21,122 nt of DNA from Larix sibirica (lineage: Eukaryota > Streptophyta > Pinopsida > Pinales > Pinaceae): assembly GCA_004151065.3 (NCBI GenBank), contig NWUY0300004579.1, positions 1,501 to 22,622 on the forward strand. The letters are read 5' to 3'. Shown piece after piece: positions 9,302 to 18,386 of this stretch. Made by a program: the position numbers and the translations under genes. The stretch's first letter is position 1. Every line of letters starts with the position of its first letter. A model generated the notes under the pieces. The model was given only the letters and a program-made list of their open reading frames with translations, made no database searches and had not been told where the DNA came from.

Positions 9302-10335
9302 TGAGGAGTCATATGAAATGAACCACATGAGTCTATCAACAATACATCATGACAGGCCTGTTTTTCCTAAGAAGAAAGAATAGAATCATCAACAAAGTGG
9401 TTATTAACCATCTCAGAGCCATCTAAAACAAAAATACCCCTTATTTTCCTTGCAATACGAGCCTCATATGCATGTGTACCTATAGGTTCCAAGTAAATAT
9501 CACCTCCTTCATCTATGAAGAGTTTTGTTTCTATGGAAGGAGTATCATTAGATCCCTTACCGTTATCAACACTCTTAGACCTGCAATTTTTCTTGTAATG
9601 CCTAGATTTACCACATTTCCAACATTTCTTTTCAAATTGTCCTAGACATTTAGATCTACCCCTAGACTTACCTCTTCCCTTGGAAGACCTATTTTTATTC
9701 TTTTTGGAACAACCTCTTACAGATAAAACATCCTTGGTCACACCCTCCATGGATTTTCTCCTCATTTCCTTTGATAACAAGGATGCAACTACATCCTCAA
9801 ACTTTAATGTGGATTGAGTGGCACTACCAATTGCTACAACCATATTATCCCAAGAGTCTGGCAAAGAACATAACAAGGTAATACACTTATCTTCTTCCTC
9901 CATCTTAATATCAACAAAGACAAATTGACTTACCAAAGTATTTAAGGCATTTAGATGATCCATCACAAAGTCAACATCCTCCATCGTAAGACGATACAAC
10001 TTCTTTCGAAAAAATAACTCATTTACTAGGGGCTTTAACTGATACAAATTGTCCAACTTATCCCACAGCTTCTTTGTGTTGTCTTCTCCAGAGACATTCA
10101 AAGACACTTAATTTAAGAGGCAGAGTCGAATCGTGCTTCTTGCTTTTCTTTCCAACTTTTCCCAATCTTCTTTCAAACATAGCAGTGGGTTTTGTACTTG
10201 TATCCACAGCAATCCATTGTTCTGTCTATAAGAACATCTTCCATCTTCGGCTTCCATAACTCGAAGGCTTTGGCCATTAAACTTCTCTAATTCTATTCTT
10301 GAAGTGCTCGCCACTTCTTTACACAAAGCTCCCAC
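9302..10335 (-). pseudogene. Ty1/copia gag and start of protease, first (right) copy
   Basis: This is Gag of a copia retrotransposon read leftward. From about 10335 the N-terminal part shows IELEKFNGQS. It then shifts one frame (FELWKPKMEDVLIDR is in the neighbouring frame, an apparent one-base insertion) and returns at EDWEKLERKARSTIRL. An in-frame TAA follows LCLLN. The frame 10107-9367 is then open: SLNVSGEDNTKKLWDKL, the UBN2 core, basic RS/GR-rich SKGRGKSRGRSK, and an intact CCHC knuckle CWKCGKSRHYKKNC. After a TAG near 9366 the same frame continues as CHDVLLIDSCGSFHMTP, the aspartic protease start. There the usual DSGA is DSCG, so the catalytic triad is altered. The element is not functional. 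Confidence 0.88.
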
Positions 10336-10437
10336 TCCAACACAAGTTTATAGCAAATCCAAGATCCCCTTGCTCTTCACAGGATGGGGTAAACCCTGGC
10401 AACAAAGACATCTCCATGGCCAATAACCTTGTTGCAA

Positions 10438-10450
10438 GCCTACGATACCA
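10438..10450 (-). other. Copia primer-binding site
   Basis: The minus strand reads tggtatcgtaggc. Its first seven bases match the initiator-Met tRNA primer-binding sequence typical of copia elements (tggtatcagagc). It lies just inside the proposed 5' LTR end and upstream of gag, in the correct order. Confidence 0.6.
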
Positions 10451-10452
10451 GA

Positions 10453-10840
10453 TGAAGAGTTTGATAAACTTGTGTAAGAAAATCAATACCAAACAAAATC
10501 TAAAACACAGGAATTAACAATGGATCAAACATAGAATACAGAGAGATTTATCCTGGAAACCCTAAACTAGGAAAACCAACTTACCTAAGAGTTTTTCCAC
10601 TCTTTATCTCATTGTATTATCTTCATTGTATACAATACGATATTATAGCATCCAAAACACTAATCCATTAAGCCGGATTAGATTACAACCCTAATTCCTT
10701 ACCTATAATGAGTTTACAATGGACCAAAAAAACATTGACCGAAAAACCTGAAAACGGACCCAAATAAATTATTTTGGGGGCTTTGCCCCTAAATGTCCTC
10801 TGCTCTAGGAACCTACAAAGAGTACAACACATGTCCAACA
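10453..10840 (-). mobile_element. 5' LTR of the minus-strand copia element
   Basis: In minus orientation the segment starts tgttggacatgtg (from 10840) and ends near ctcttca (10453), two bases before the primer-binding site. This gives an LTR of about 388 bp with TG...CA ends. An alternative end (..tttatca) lies at 10462. It contains 'ttagggttgtaatctaatcc' and a T-rich 3' part as in plant copia LTRs. No matching 3' LTR was found to the left, consistent with truncation near 8627. Confidence 0.55.
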
Positions 10841-12452
10841 AACTTTTAGGTTATAGTGGTGTATGGTTGGTGATATTATTCCTTCATTAGAGTGCCTTGA
10901 GTATATAAAGTTTATGATGTTTATTATTGGTTGGTCACAATGGTTTATGTTGATTATCATCCTGGACACATATTTTTATGGTGATATATCATATATGGCT
11001 TGATGGTGTGAACGCCCTTAAGGATATTAGCAATTTGGAGATGAGGTGGCATGCTTTGAATGTTTAATGGCTTGATGGAGTAGAGTGCTCCCCTTCCTGG
11101 GCATATTTTCACATATTTGGAGGATAAGAAACCCTTCATTGCACAATTCTCTAGGTCACTCCACATGGATGCCCATGGTTTTGAGAAGATTTTAATGGTT
11201 TTATTTGATGGTTTTATCTCACATAGCACATGGTATTGCTTATCTTATGATTTATTTGGGAAGATGTGCTACTATTCCATGTGCATGTAACCACTTTGGC
11301 ACATTCTTTCAACTTGATCCACTTGTAGAGGTGCTTACAACAACTATTTGCACATATTTCTATGGATTCCTCTTGAGGAATGAGTTGGTTACTCTTAGCA
11401 AGTGCACCCTAACTAACATTTCTATCTTTGGCTTAGTTTGGCATCTCTAGATGATTGACTCATTACAAGCTGGTGCACTCCCCTAGTTGGCATCATGGCA
11501 CATTCATTCATGCAACTACCTTGCACTCTTATCTAAAACGTTCAATTTGTGGAGGATTATTTATTTGTTTGGTGGTCCTAGATCCAAGAGAACCAACTAC
11601 CTTGGCATACTTCTCAAAGGCACAACTCCCCATGAACTATTTTATATTATATTGCCAAGTCAAAGTGACCCAAAAACTCTTTCTTGCACATCCCTCAAGG
11701 GCACACCACTTGTATCATTTATGGAGTTAGTTGGAGAGAGAGTCCCACCTACTAACCTTGTTATTTTTGGCATGAGTTAGGTACACATTGATGAGGAGGC
11801 ATAACCACCTGGCATGTATTCCTAGGGCGCACCTCCTTAAAGACTATTTTAATTTATCTTGTTTGGTCAATGAGATCAAGGGTGCACCTCTTATGGAGAT
11901 TATTTTATTATATTTCTTGGATAAGAAGCCGCTTGGAGAGAGCCCCCATTCTTTTGACTTGGTAAATATTATTTTTATTGTAGCTGGTTTTGGAGGTTAA
12001 TTATTGAGGAGTGTTCCAAAGAGGAAGAGAACAAGTGGCATCCCCTGTATTGTGTCCATTTTATGTCGTTATTTTATATGAATAGGGTTTGACTAGCATT
12101 TAAAGTTGTTAGAGGTGAACCGTTGTTTATAAATCCTTGTTTATAAATCCCTAGGCGAGATCTAGGATCTATTTTTGGATATTATTATTTTCTTCGGTGA
12201 GGGTTCACTCACATAAAAATCATGGTTGGATTAGGGAGTTTTCCCTTTAGCTTTGTTGAATATCTTGAAGGTAATAGAAAGTTAGAGGCTTCTACTATTG
12301 TAGCATATATGTTTAGACTAAAATTGTTGAAGATTAATGTTGGAGATCACTTGAATCAAATTTGTATTGAATGGCTGAAATATGGGTAAGATCATCCTAT
12401 TACTAAGAAGATTGTTCCTTTATTAAGAAAAAAATTACTAAGCCTTATTCCC
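10841..12452. other. 1.6-kb stretch without an identified gene
   Basis: Several 70-97 codon plus-strand frames overlap here (for example 11205-11450, 11455-11730 and 11487-11780), but none shows a domain and they overlap each other in different frames. The composition is moderately C-richer in 11300-11900 ('caagggcacacc', 'ccctcaagggc'), suggesting old repetitive DNA. A short tandem word 'gtttataaatcc' occurs twice near 12120-12150. An LTR of an unrecognised retrotransposon is possible but unproven. Confidence 0.4.
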
Positions 12453-12506
12453 CTCTTATGTGTCTTTGTGTCTATGGCTGGTAATAGACACAAAGACACA
12501 TAAGAG
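12453..12506. repeat. Perfect 23-bp inverted repeat (hairpin)
   Basis: The left arm 12453-12475 (ctcttatgtgtctttgtgtc plus tat) pairs perfectly with 12484-12506 around an 8-base loop, ggctggta. The stem has no mismatch and stops at the next base on both sides. No terminal inverted repeats of a larger element were noticed around it. A chance snap-back, a MITE core or a small-RNA-like foldback are possible. Confidence 0.9.
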
Positions 12507-13146
12507 TTTAATATCATATTCATATTGTTCAATCATAGACACACCTTCATACATGTTTTAGGGTTTTTCCTCATTAAGAAATCCTCCAAGTTAATTTCTT
12601 CATTTTGTGGACAGCAAGATAGGGTGATGTAGCATGTTCACTATAGCTTCTTCCTCCCCTTATCACATAAGAAAGAAGTACATAGTTGATGCCCTTCATA
12701 GTTTATCTTGACACAACTTGCCCAATGGATTTGACACTAGTCTTGGTCCTCCCATAACCCTATTTATAAAACTATAACAGCCGGCAATTCATTGTAGTTG
12801 TCGTACGATTCTAATCAATGCATCCGCCGTACAAGAATTAACGCAATTGTAAAGTAATTTCTCAATCTCACAATTTGTTTACGTATATACAGTTAGATTT
12901 GACTGTCTAATTCTATTGTACAGTTCGTACAGGTCCATTAGCTGCTAATTAAATTTTGTTTTTAGCAAATCAGATAAATACATCACTGTATCTTGCTTCT
13001 GATGAGAAAATTTCAGCATGCATGTTTGCTTTATTAGGATAGGATGTCAGGTTGTCAATGTACTTGACAGACCCAATAGCAAATCTACGTATTTTTTGCG
13101 TGCTTGTGGAAAAATAGTATATGTGTGAGTAGATCTGACTATAAAA
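12507..13146. other. Spacer, possibly retroelement leader
   Basis: No coding region. It directly precedes the copia gag at 13147, so it should hold that element's 5' LTR and primer-binding site, but no tggtatcagagc-like site or copy of the 14306 LTR could be seen. A short self-complementary stretch occurs around 13051-13069 ('gtcaggttgtcaatgtacttgac'). Confidence 0.4.
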
Positions 13147-13949
13147 ATGGAAATGCCATTAGAAAGATATTCTGGCTTCAATTTCCACACGTGGAAAGTG
13201 AAAATACAGATGCAGTTGATGAATAAAACTTGTGGGGGATTGTAAAAAGAACTGAGACATCAACGACGGATCCAAATAAACTATTGGAATGGGAAAACAA
13301 AGACAATAAAGCTAAATCCATTATTGGCCTTGCTCTATCGGATTATGAATTGCATCTTATAGACCTGGAAAAATCATCCAAGGATATTTGGGACAATATG
13401 AATAAACTTTTTGGAGTACAAACAGTTAATAAAAAAAATTCTTTGAAACTTCAACTATTCAAATTCAAAATGTCTACTGAGATCAATATGTCAAGTCACA
13501 TAAATAATCTAAGATCTCTCATCAGACAGTTAGTTGAGGTCAAAGTGAGACAGTAAAGGAAGATGATGCCAAGGTCGTTATGCTAAATAGTCTACCTTAT
13601 CAATACAACAATGTAATATTTACTATGAGTCCATTACCTTCTCAAACCCTAAAAGATATGATTGTTACTCTTTTAACTGAAGAAAAAAGAACCACTGCAG
13701 GAGAGACCAGAGGTGGTCCTCCACCTAATATGCATTTTACTCAAGACACAATTGGAGCTAACCAACCAAAGGCAAAGGGGAGATAGAATGCTACTATTGC
13801 AAGAAAATTTCAAGCCAATGACATTCTCAAGGGTAAAGTCAAAGAAAAATCAAAAATCACATTCAGCTAATGCAGCCATTACGGAAGAACCACCAGATGT
13901 TGAGAGTGGTGATGATCTTACCAGAGAAAGGGCCTTCTATGCATTTTAA
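13147..13949 (+). pseudogene. Ty1/copia gag pseudogene, plus strand
   Basis: An ATG at 13147 opens a UBN2-type Gag: PLERYSGFNFHTWKVKIQMQ and MNKT, then an apparent one-base deletion near 13228 shifts to LWGIVKRTE. The frame continues with KSSKDIWDNMNKLFG and SLKLQLFKFKM and ends in TAA at 13554-13556. A second shift restores TVKEDDAKVVMLNSLPYQY (frame of 13580) with TLKDMIVTLLTEEKR. A degenerate zinc knuckle begins CYYCKK near 13790 but lacks the His and the last Cys. The tail ends LTRERAFYAF at 13949. This Gag differs clearly from the minus-strand copies at 8.6-10.3 kb and represents another family. No protease, integrase or reverse transcriptase follows. Confidence 0.8.
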
Positions 13950-14305
13950 GAAGTCCACACTTTGAAGACAGGGTGGGATCATATGTAGATACAGCTTAGC
14001 ATGGATGGTTGCCAAGTTAGTTTGGGAGTTTGTGAACCTCGGGAATTATTCAAGAAACATGCATGTGGATCGTCGTCCAATGATGTAATTCGGGATTTTG
14101 GGGAGGTGGAACCTAGGAACTCAATAATTCAACTTGAAAGTTACAACTTTACAAGGGGTGAGAGGCAGCTTGATGGAGCGCTACCTGATTTAGGAATTAT
14201 TTTCATAGAAGAAGCTTCTGAATAATGTTTTTGTTCTGATGTTTTAGTTTTTCGGTCAGTGTGTTTTTTGTGTTTTGCTTTCAATACTATAAGCCTTAAG
14301 GGGGT
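13950..14305 (+). mobile_element. Copia 3' internal region with polypurine tract
   Basis: The Gag remnant leads straight into a non-coding stretch ending in ttaaggggg (about 14297-14304), a polypurine tract of the kind that precedes copia 3' LTRs. Only about 350 bp separate gag from the tract, so all of pol is missing. Either a deletion removed it or the element was a gag-only non-autonomous form. Confidence 0.5.
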
Positions 14306-14482
14306 TGTTAGAATATAAGGCATACTATGTAATAAAGTCACTTTGACTTAGGTTTTGGGCTAATATTTACTTTATGTGTAATGTAGTTTATCCCACATTC
14401 ATAAGTGGAAAGAAATTGCTCAGTTAATATTAGTATATAAGGAGGTGAACTACATTGTACTTTTGAACATTTTCCCTCAACA
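14306..14482 (+). mobile_element. Probable 3' LTR of the plus-strand copia element
   Basis: The sequence starts tgttagaatataaggc immediately after the polypurine tract. It holds a TATA box, tatataa, at 14434-14440, and may end at ctcaaca (14482), giving TG...CA ends and a short LTR of about 177 bp. The end is uncertain because no 5' LTR was found for comparison; the true LTR may be longer. Confidence 0.45.
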
Positions 14483-14828
14483 TGTTATGATTTCTGAAAG
14501 AGGAACCTGGAAGCAACAAACCAAGCATAGAAATAATATGTGATGTTGCTAGGATTAAATAATAAATTTCAGCATATCAATAATCAAAGGAGGTGAAAAT
14601 AACTGATATGGTAGAAGACCATATATGTTACTGGAATGTGATCGATACCAATTCAGCATGTGTGCATACATAAAGCATTGAACTAGCTACGCTGAAAATA
14701 TAATAGGCGCGGACTAAGTAATGCCCGTGGCTTCACGTGATAAGAAACGCACCCCTAAGGGTTGCACCATATAATATGGACTTTCTTCTGTGTTGATCCA
14801 AGGTTTGTAACTATTATGTCAATGTCAG
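14483..14828. other. Spacer, possible 3' UTR of the minus-strand gene candidate
   Basis: No coding frame is evident. The 'ttcacgtgataag' at about 14731-14743 contains the palindrome tcacgtga. If the two-exon candidate at 14829-15356 is real, this stretch would be its 3' untranslated region. Confidence 0.35.
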
Positions 14829-15356
14829 TCACCTGAGACTCGCACCCAAGCTCAAGACATGCCATTTGGATGTGCATACCATCGCAGAAACGGAACACTG
14901 GTGGTAGCATAATACTCCATCAACCTCACCAGTGAACCTCTACTTAGTTGACCTTATGAAAGAAAGAAAATAGCAAATATAGTTGAAGTTAAACTCCCGT
15001 TAACAAATGTTTCAGCTGGATTTCATGTAACCAAACCCTTCAGTTTTGTTTGTAAAAACCCCAACCGTCAGTTGAGATTATCGTTACAATTATACTAAAA
15101 TCGTCAAGAACAACGGTCAACATGAATGTTAGGAATAAATTACATGTACCAGAGATGGCACAATTGTCTCAGACTTGCTTCATAATTTATTTATTTAACC
15201 TTTACTATCATGGCTGATATATCCAAACTAAAGAATTAAGCATTTACTCACAATTCGGATGTCTCTTGGACGGGACCAGGTGGACTGCAGCGCAACAGGT
15301 GGATATGACGAGGAATCGCAACGGCAGAGGCGAAATGCGCACCCCGCCGCGGCCAT
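14829..15356 (-). CDS. Possible small two-exon gene, unknown product
   Basis: On the minus strand an ATG at 15356 lies in a good plant context (aaaATGGCCGCGGCG) and opens 35 codons (MAAAGCAFRLCRCDSSSYPP...). These end exactly at a consensus donor, GTGAGT (15251-15246). A likely acceptor (ctaagtag, ending at 14940) leads in frame to FTGEVDGVLCYHQCSVSAM and a stop at 14829-14831, for about 71 residues in total. A TATA box sits about 75 bp upstream of the ATG, and exon 1 is CpG-rich, unlike nearby repeats. Another frame through exon 1 (84 codons, 15502-15248) contains HIHLLRCSPPGPVQETSEL and can be spliced to GSLVRLMEYYATTSVPFLRW. That version is faintly reminiscent of small organelle-targeted NFD6-like proteins, but this is a guess. 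It is not known which frame, if either, is used. Confidence 0.3.
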
Positions 15357-15427
15357 TTTCGAATGTTGGTATTCCAAGCTAGTGTTTGAGCTACAGTCTC
15401 AACTGACTTCGGAATTCGGGGGCCTCT

Positions 15428-15437
15428 ACTTATACAC
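15428..15437 (-). promoter_or_regulatory. TATA box for the minus-strand candidate gene
   Basis: The minus strand reads gtgtataagtagagg around 15437-15423. This is a canonical plant TATA element about 30 bp upstream of a plausible transcription start and about 75 bp from the ATG at 15356. Confidence 0.4.
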
Positions 15438-15537
15438 TGCATGCTGGTTTTGTTATGAGGTTTTGCAGGATATTTGGCGTGTGGTCTCATCTTTTTCAAC
15501 AATCAGTTTGAAATTAATTTTCTCAAAAGTACATAGT

Positions 15538-15699
15538 AAGTAAGTACGGAGTAATTTTGGGTAGTGGGTGAAACTTATATTTTTGGCACTCGCATCTTCT
15601 TGTTCACTTTAATATTGTGATAAGTTTTGTTCGGTCATTATCGTTTTAGATGATCGTAAAAAAATCATTTGGAGTTGTTAGTCCTTGTTAATGACAATG
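15538..15699. other. Short spacer upstream of the minus-strand gene candidate
   Basis: AT-rich sequence with no recognised element. Confidence 0.4.
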
Positions 15700-16440
15700 C
15701 TTTTCATTTTTTCATAGAAAAAAAGTACTATAGTTGTATTATGAGGTTACCAACTATACATATGACCATCATGATTTGCTTCAAGACCAAACTATACAGA
15801 ACGTGCTTACAAAGGCTTACAAAGCTGTGCATAGAGCACCAATACAATATTGCTCAGCTAAGCAAAAAACTACTCAAAAGAGCACAGAAACACAAGATCC
15901 CATAAACAGGCCAAATCATGCCTCTCTCGCAAAACACCCACAACAAGCCTCCGAAAGACAACACAAAACCAACACCAAAGAAGGAATACCCACATCCAGC
16001 AGTCATTTTCCCACCAAACCTTCGCCACCCAAGCGACGAGCCCCACCGACAAAGCCACCACCGACATAGCAGGCCTCCCCACCGTCGCAGACGCAATGAG
16101 TCGTCGCTGGACGGAAGGTGGTCGCAGTGTCACCCCTATCTCTGCTATGAAGCCGCCGCCACCACACGCCACGTCGTCGCTAAGCCACCGCTGGAGGAAG
16201 CGTTGTCATGACAAGCCACCATCGAGGAAAACACTGAATCAAAGACTAAACGAACACCGCCACAGTGAAGAACATCGCGGAACTAACGAGGAAAACGTCG
16301 TTGTAGAGAGTTGTCGAACGCCACCGGGAGAAAAAAACACTATGGAGAGAGCACTCCTCAGACGTTCGAAAAACGCCAGAAGCAAAGGGGAAGAGGAGGG
16401 TGGGTGAGGCGGCTAGGAACCCTAGCCGCCTGTATGAATG
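15700..16440 (-). mobile_element. GC-rich element, possibly an internally deleted LINE
   Basis: Read on the minus strand, the right end is GC- and CpG-rich with 'ggcggctagggttcctagcc' and Pro/Arg-type codons, as in 5' parts of some plant LINEs. The left end resembles a LINE 3' UTR: 'gtaagcctttgtaagcacg', then 'aatacaactatagtac' and a T-rich and A-rich tail, ttttttctatgaaaaaatg. Many overlapping frames (65-111 codons on both strands) fill the GC-rich part, but none shows a domain. Reverse transcriptase and endonuclease are absent, so if it is a LINE only the two ends remain (about 740 bp). No target-site duplication was found. The identification is tentative. Confidence 0.3.
16408..16430. repeat. 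GC-rich hairpin, 10-bp perfect arms
   Basis: ggcggctagg (16408-16417) and cctagccgcc (16421-16430) are perfect reverse complements around a 3-base loop, aac. The hairpin lies at the right edge of the GC-rich element, just before AT-rich sequence resumes. Confidence 0.9.
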
Positions 16441-16556
16441 CATTGGTCGAATCTCAAACCAGCAGAACAGAGCGCGAGGATGTAGCTAAACACACATTGT
16501 CTGCATCAACTTGCCACTCTCTTTGCTGCTTGTTTTCACTTATTAGTTCTTTCTTT

Positions 16557-16756
16557 GCATAAGTCTTATTGGTGGAAAGTATGCTTATTGTTTTCATTGT
16601 TTTCATTTTTTAGTTCTTTTTTGGAATAAGTCTTATTGGTGGAAAGGGCTTGAAGAGACAATTTTTATCATTGACACAAATTTTTATTTTTTTTTAAATT
16701 TTGCATAAGTCTTATTGATGGAAAGTGCTTGAAGAGGCCATTTTTATCATTGACGC
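16557..16756. repeat. Three-copy tandem repeat, 67-79 bp period
   Basis: The core gcataagtcttattggtgg begins at about 16557 (copy 1), 16623 in the form 'ggaataagtcttattggtgg' (copy 2), and 16703 'gcataagtcttattgatgg' (copy 3). Copies 2 and 3 share a longer 3' part, gcttgaagag followed by 'ttttatcattgac', whereas copy 1 is shorter. Confidence 0.85.
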
Positions 16757-17399
16757 GAATTAAAAAAATAAAATGAAAACGAAAATAGAACACGATTTAA
16801 ACTTACAAATGTTAACATCTAAATATTTTATTTCACGTGGATAGTCTAACATAATCTGATAGGGAGGCATACTGGTCGAGTTGGGTTGATAGGCATCAGG
16901 GTTGACACATTTGCAAGCTCGCATTTTGAGCTCGGCATCCAACTGATGCTTCTAGTCTAGTCTTTTATGGATTGAAATCCATTTTCATTCTATAGAATGC
17001 GGAGCCATTACCTAGCACTAGTTCCGTAAGCTATTTACCCTTTAGTAAGTTATATTCATGGCCTCACTGAAACCGAAAATAAGAACTTTCCTTGAGCATT
17101 GTTGTTGTAATTTGAGTTTGGTTGAGGTTGTTATTGTATGTGTTTGAGTTCAATAAATGTTGTAATTTGCGTTATGTTCTCTACTGTTATTGTTTATGAT
17201 GTGTTTTTCAATTTATCGTTCCTCTATCCTTTCAATTGATAGAAAGGGTGATTCATGGGACCACCCCCTTAGCTTTTCCTGGGTTGCCTGCCCCTCAGCT
17301 ACCTATGAAAGGAATATCGAAGGAAGGGGTCTCTATTAGATATGGATGTAATTAGTTAATACATCTGGGTTTTCATATGTGGTTCCTTTTTTAATGCAG
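16757..17399. other. Spacer or intron of the ligase fragment
   Basis: No domain is recognised. The sequence just left of 17400 (ttttttaatgcag) is a good pyrimidine-rich acceptor for the exon that follows. A C-rich stretch near 17258-17300 (accacccccttagc, cctgcccctcagctacc) could be part of an exon but matches nothing I know. The upstream SPX-domain exons of the ligase were not found. A 60-codon minus frame (16760-16942) is unremarkable. Confidence 0.4.
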
Positions 17400-18386
17400 G
17401 TACATAACTCAGTTAATGGGCAGAACTTCGAAACAAAGTTACAGGCGAAGCACATGGAGCTATCAAAGCCACCATGGTTAATTGAATTAATTGTGTTTTA
17501 GATCAACACAAGAGATTCGGGGCATGGACATATTGGTGAAATTTTTCCTGAATGCTCATGCGACTTTGGTGACTTTAGTGGCAATGATCATGTTATTAAA
17601 TGCACATTACCCGATTCTATGAAATTGGAGTTTAACCTGACATGCCCTATTTGTTTGGTGAGTTCAAACTCTGTTGACATATTTAGTTGTCGGTCTTCTT
17701 TATTAACTAGTACTAGCAGTTTCGAGGTTTTGATCTAAAATTTGAATTGCGTATCAAGTATCGTTAAGAGTGTGATATACAATAAGCTAAGCCCCGTGCA
17801 AATAGATTACATTTTTCTTTTATGTTAATAGATTCACATGCCTACTGTATCATTGGGGACACATGGTGTTTTGTGTAATTTCATTTTCTATGCATTAACA
17901 TGGGTCTTCTGATTACTGGTATCGTTACAATGATTTTATGCATTATTTCTCTTGGATATCTGCATATTTATTGTGGAAAAATTGTATACTGGTGTAGCAC
18001 ATTTACAAGCTAGATTTTCCACTATGTAGGTATGACACTATCCATAAGCAACAAAAAATAATATGTAGCATTGGTTAATACTAACATTCCTTTGGATTGT
18101 CTGGATTTCTTACCATGGTTGGCGTGGACTTCCCAAGCTAATATATGTGCCCAAGCACAGAGTTACAATGGAGCCATATGGATCTCTAGCTCAAAATCTT
18201 GCAAATTTTAATTCATATTTTTTTAATCATTTTGCGGTTTTACATGTGAACCATCTTGAGTTCTCCCTCATTGTTCAAAGATGTGGGTGTGCATACCCAA
18301 TAAAAGCTAGCAACCACGATCATTTGTTAAATGCTAGAAAGGAGAGCATTAAAAGAGAAATGAACCTTGTTAGATTGTGCCATTGA
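17400..18386 (+). pseudogene. BAH1/NLA-like SPX-RING E3 ubiquitin ligase fragment
   Basis: An exon of 258 bp (17400-17657) is bordered by a tttttaatgcag acceptor and a GTGAGT donor. It encodes VHNSVNGQNFETKLQAKHME, KPPWLIEL, then LPDSMKLEFNLTCPICL. This is the linker between the SPX and RING domains and the first RING Cys pair of the plant BAH1/NLA family, which ubiquitinates phosphate transporters. A TAG at 17499-17501 replaces the family's usual Tyr, so the frame is broken. The central RING exon is not intact; near 17826-17880 'ccta ctgtatcattgggg' followed by cacatgg..ttttgtgtaat is reminiscent of the Cys-Gly-His RING core. A last-exon-like frame ends at 18386 (FAVLHVNHLEFSLIVQRCG and ARKESIKREMNLVRL), weakly like the family's C-terminal helix. 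SPX exons are absent. Retained introns argue against a retrocopy. Confidence 0.75.

Noticed and set aside
12453-12506. Intrinsic terminator
   Set aside because: Bacterial-type terminators do not apply to a plant nuclear region, and the stem is not GC-rich with a following T run.
15259-15543. 94-codon plus-strand frame over the CpG-rich exon
   Set aside because: The splice donor, TATA box and start context all favour the minus strand.
15734-16407. Several 80-111 codon frames on both strands
   Set aside because: They overlap each other in a GC-rich block with basic/Pro-rich translations and no domain, as expected by chance in such composition.
16408-16430. Helitron 3' terminal hairpin
   Set aside because: No CTRR end follows within the usual distance on either strand.
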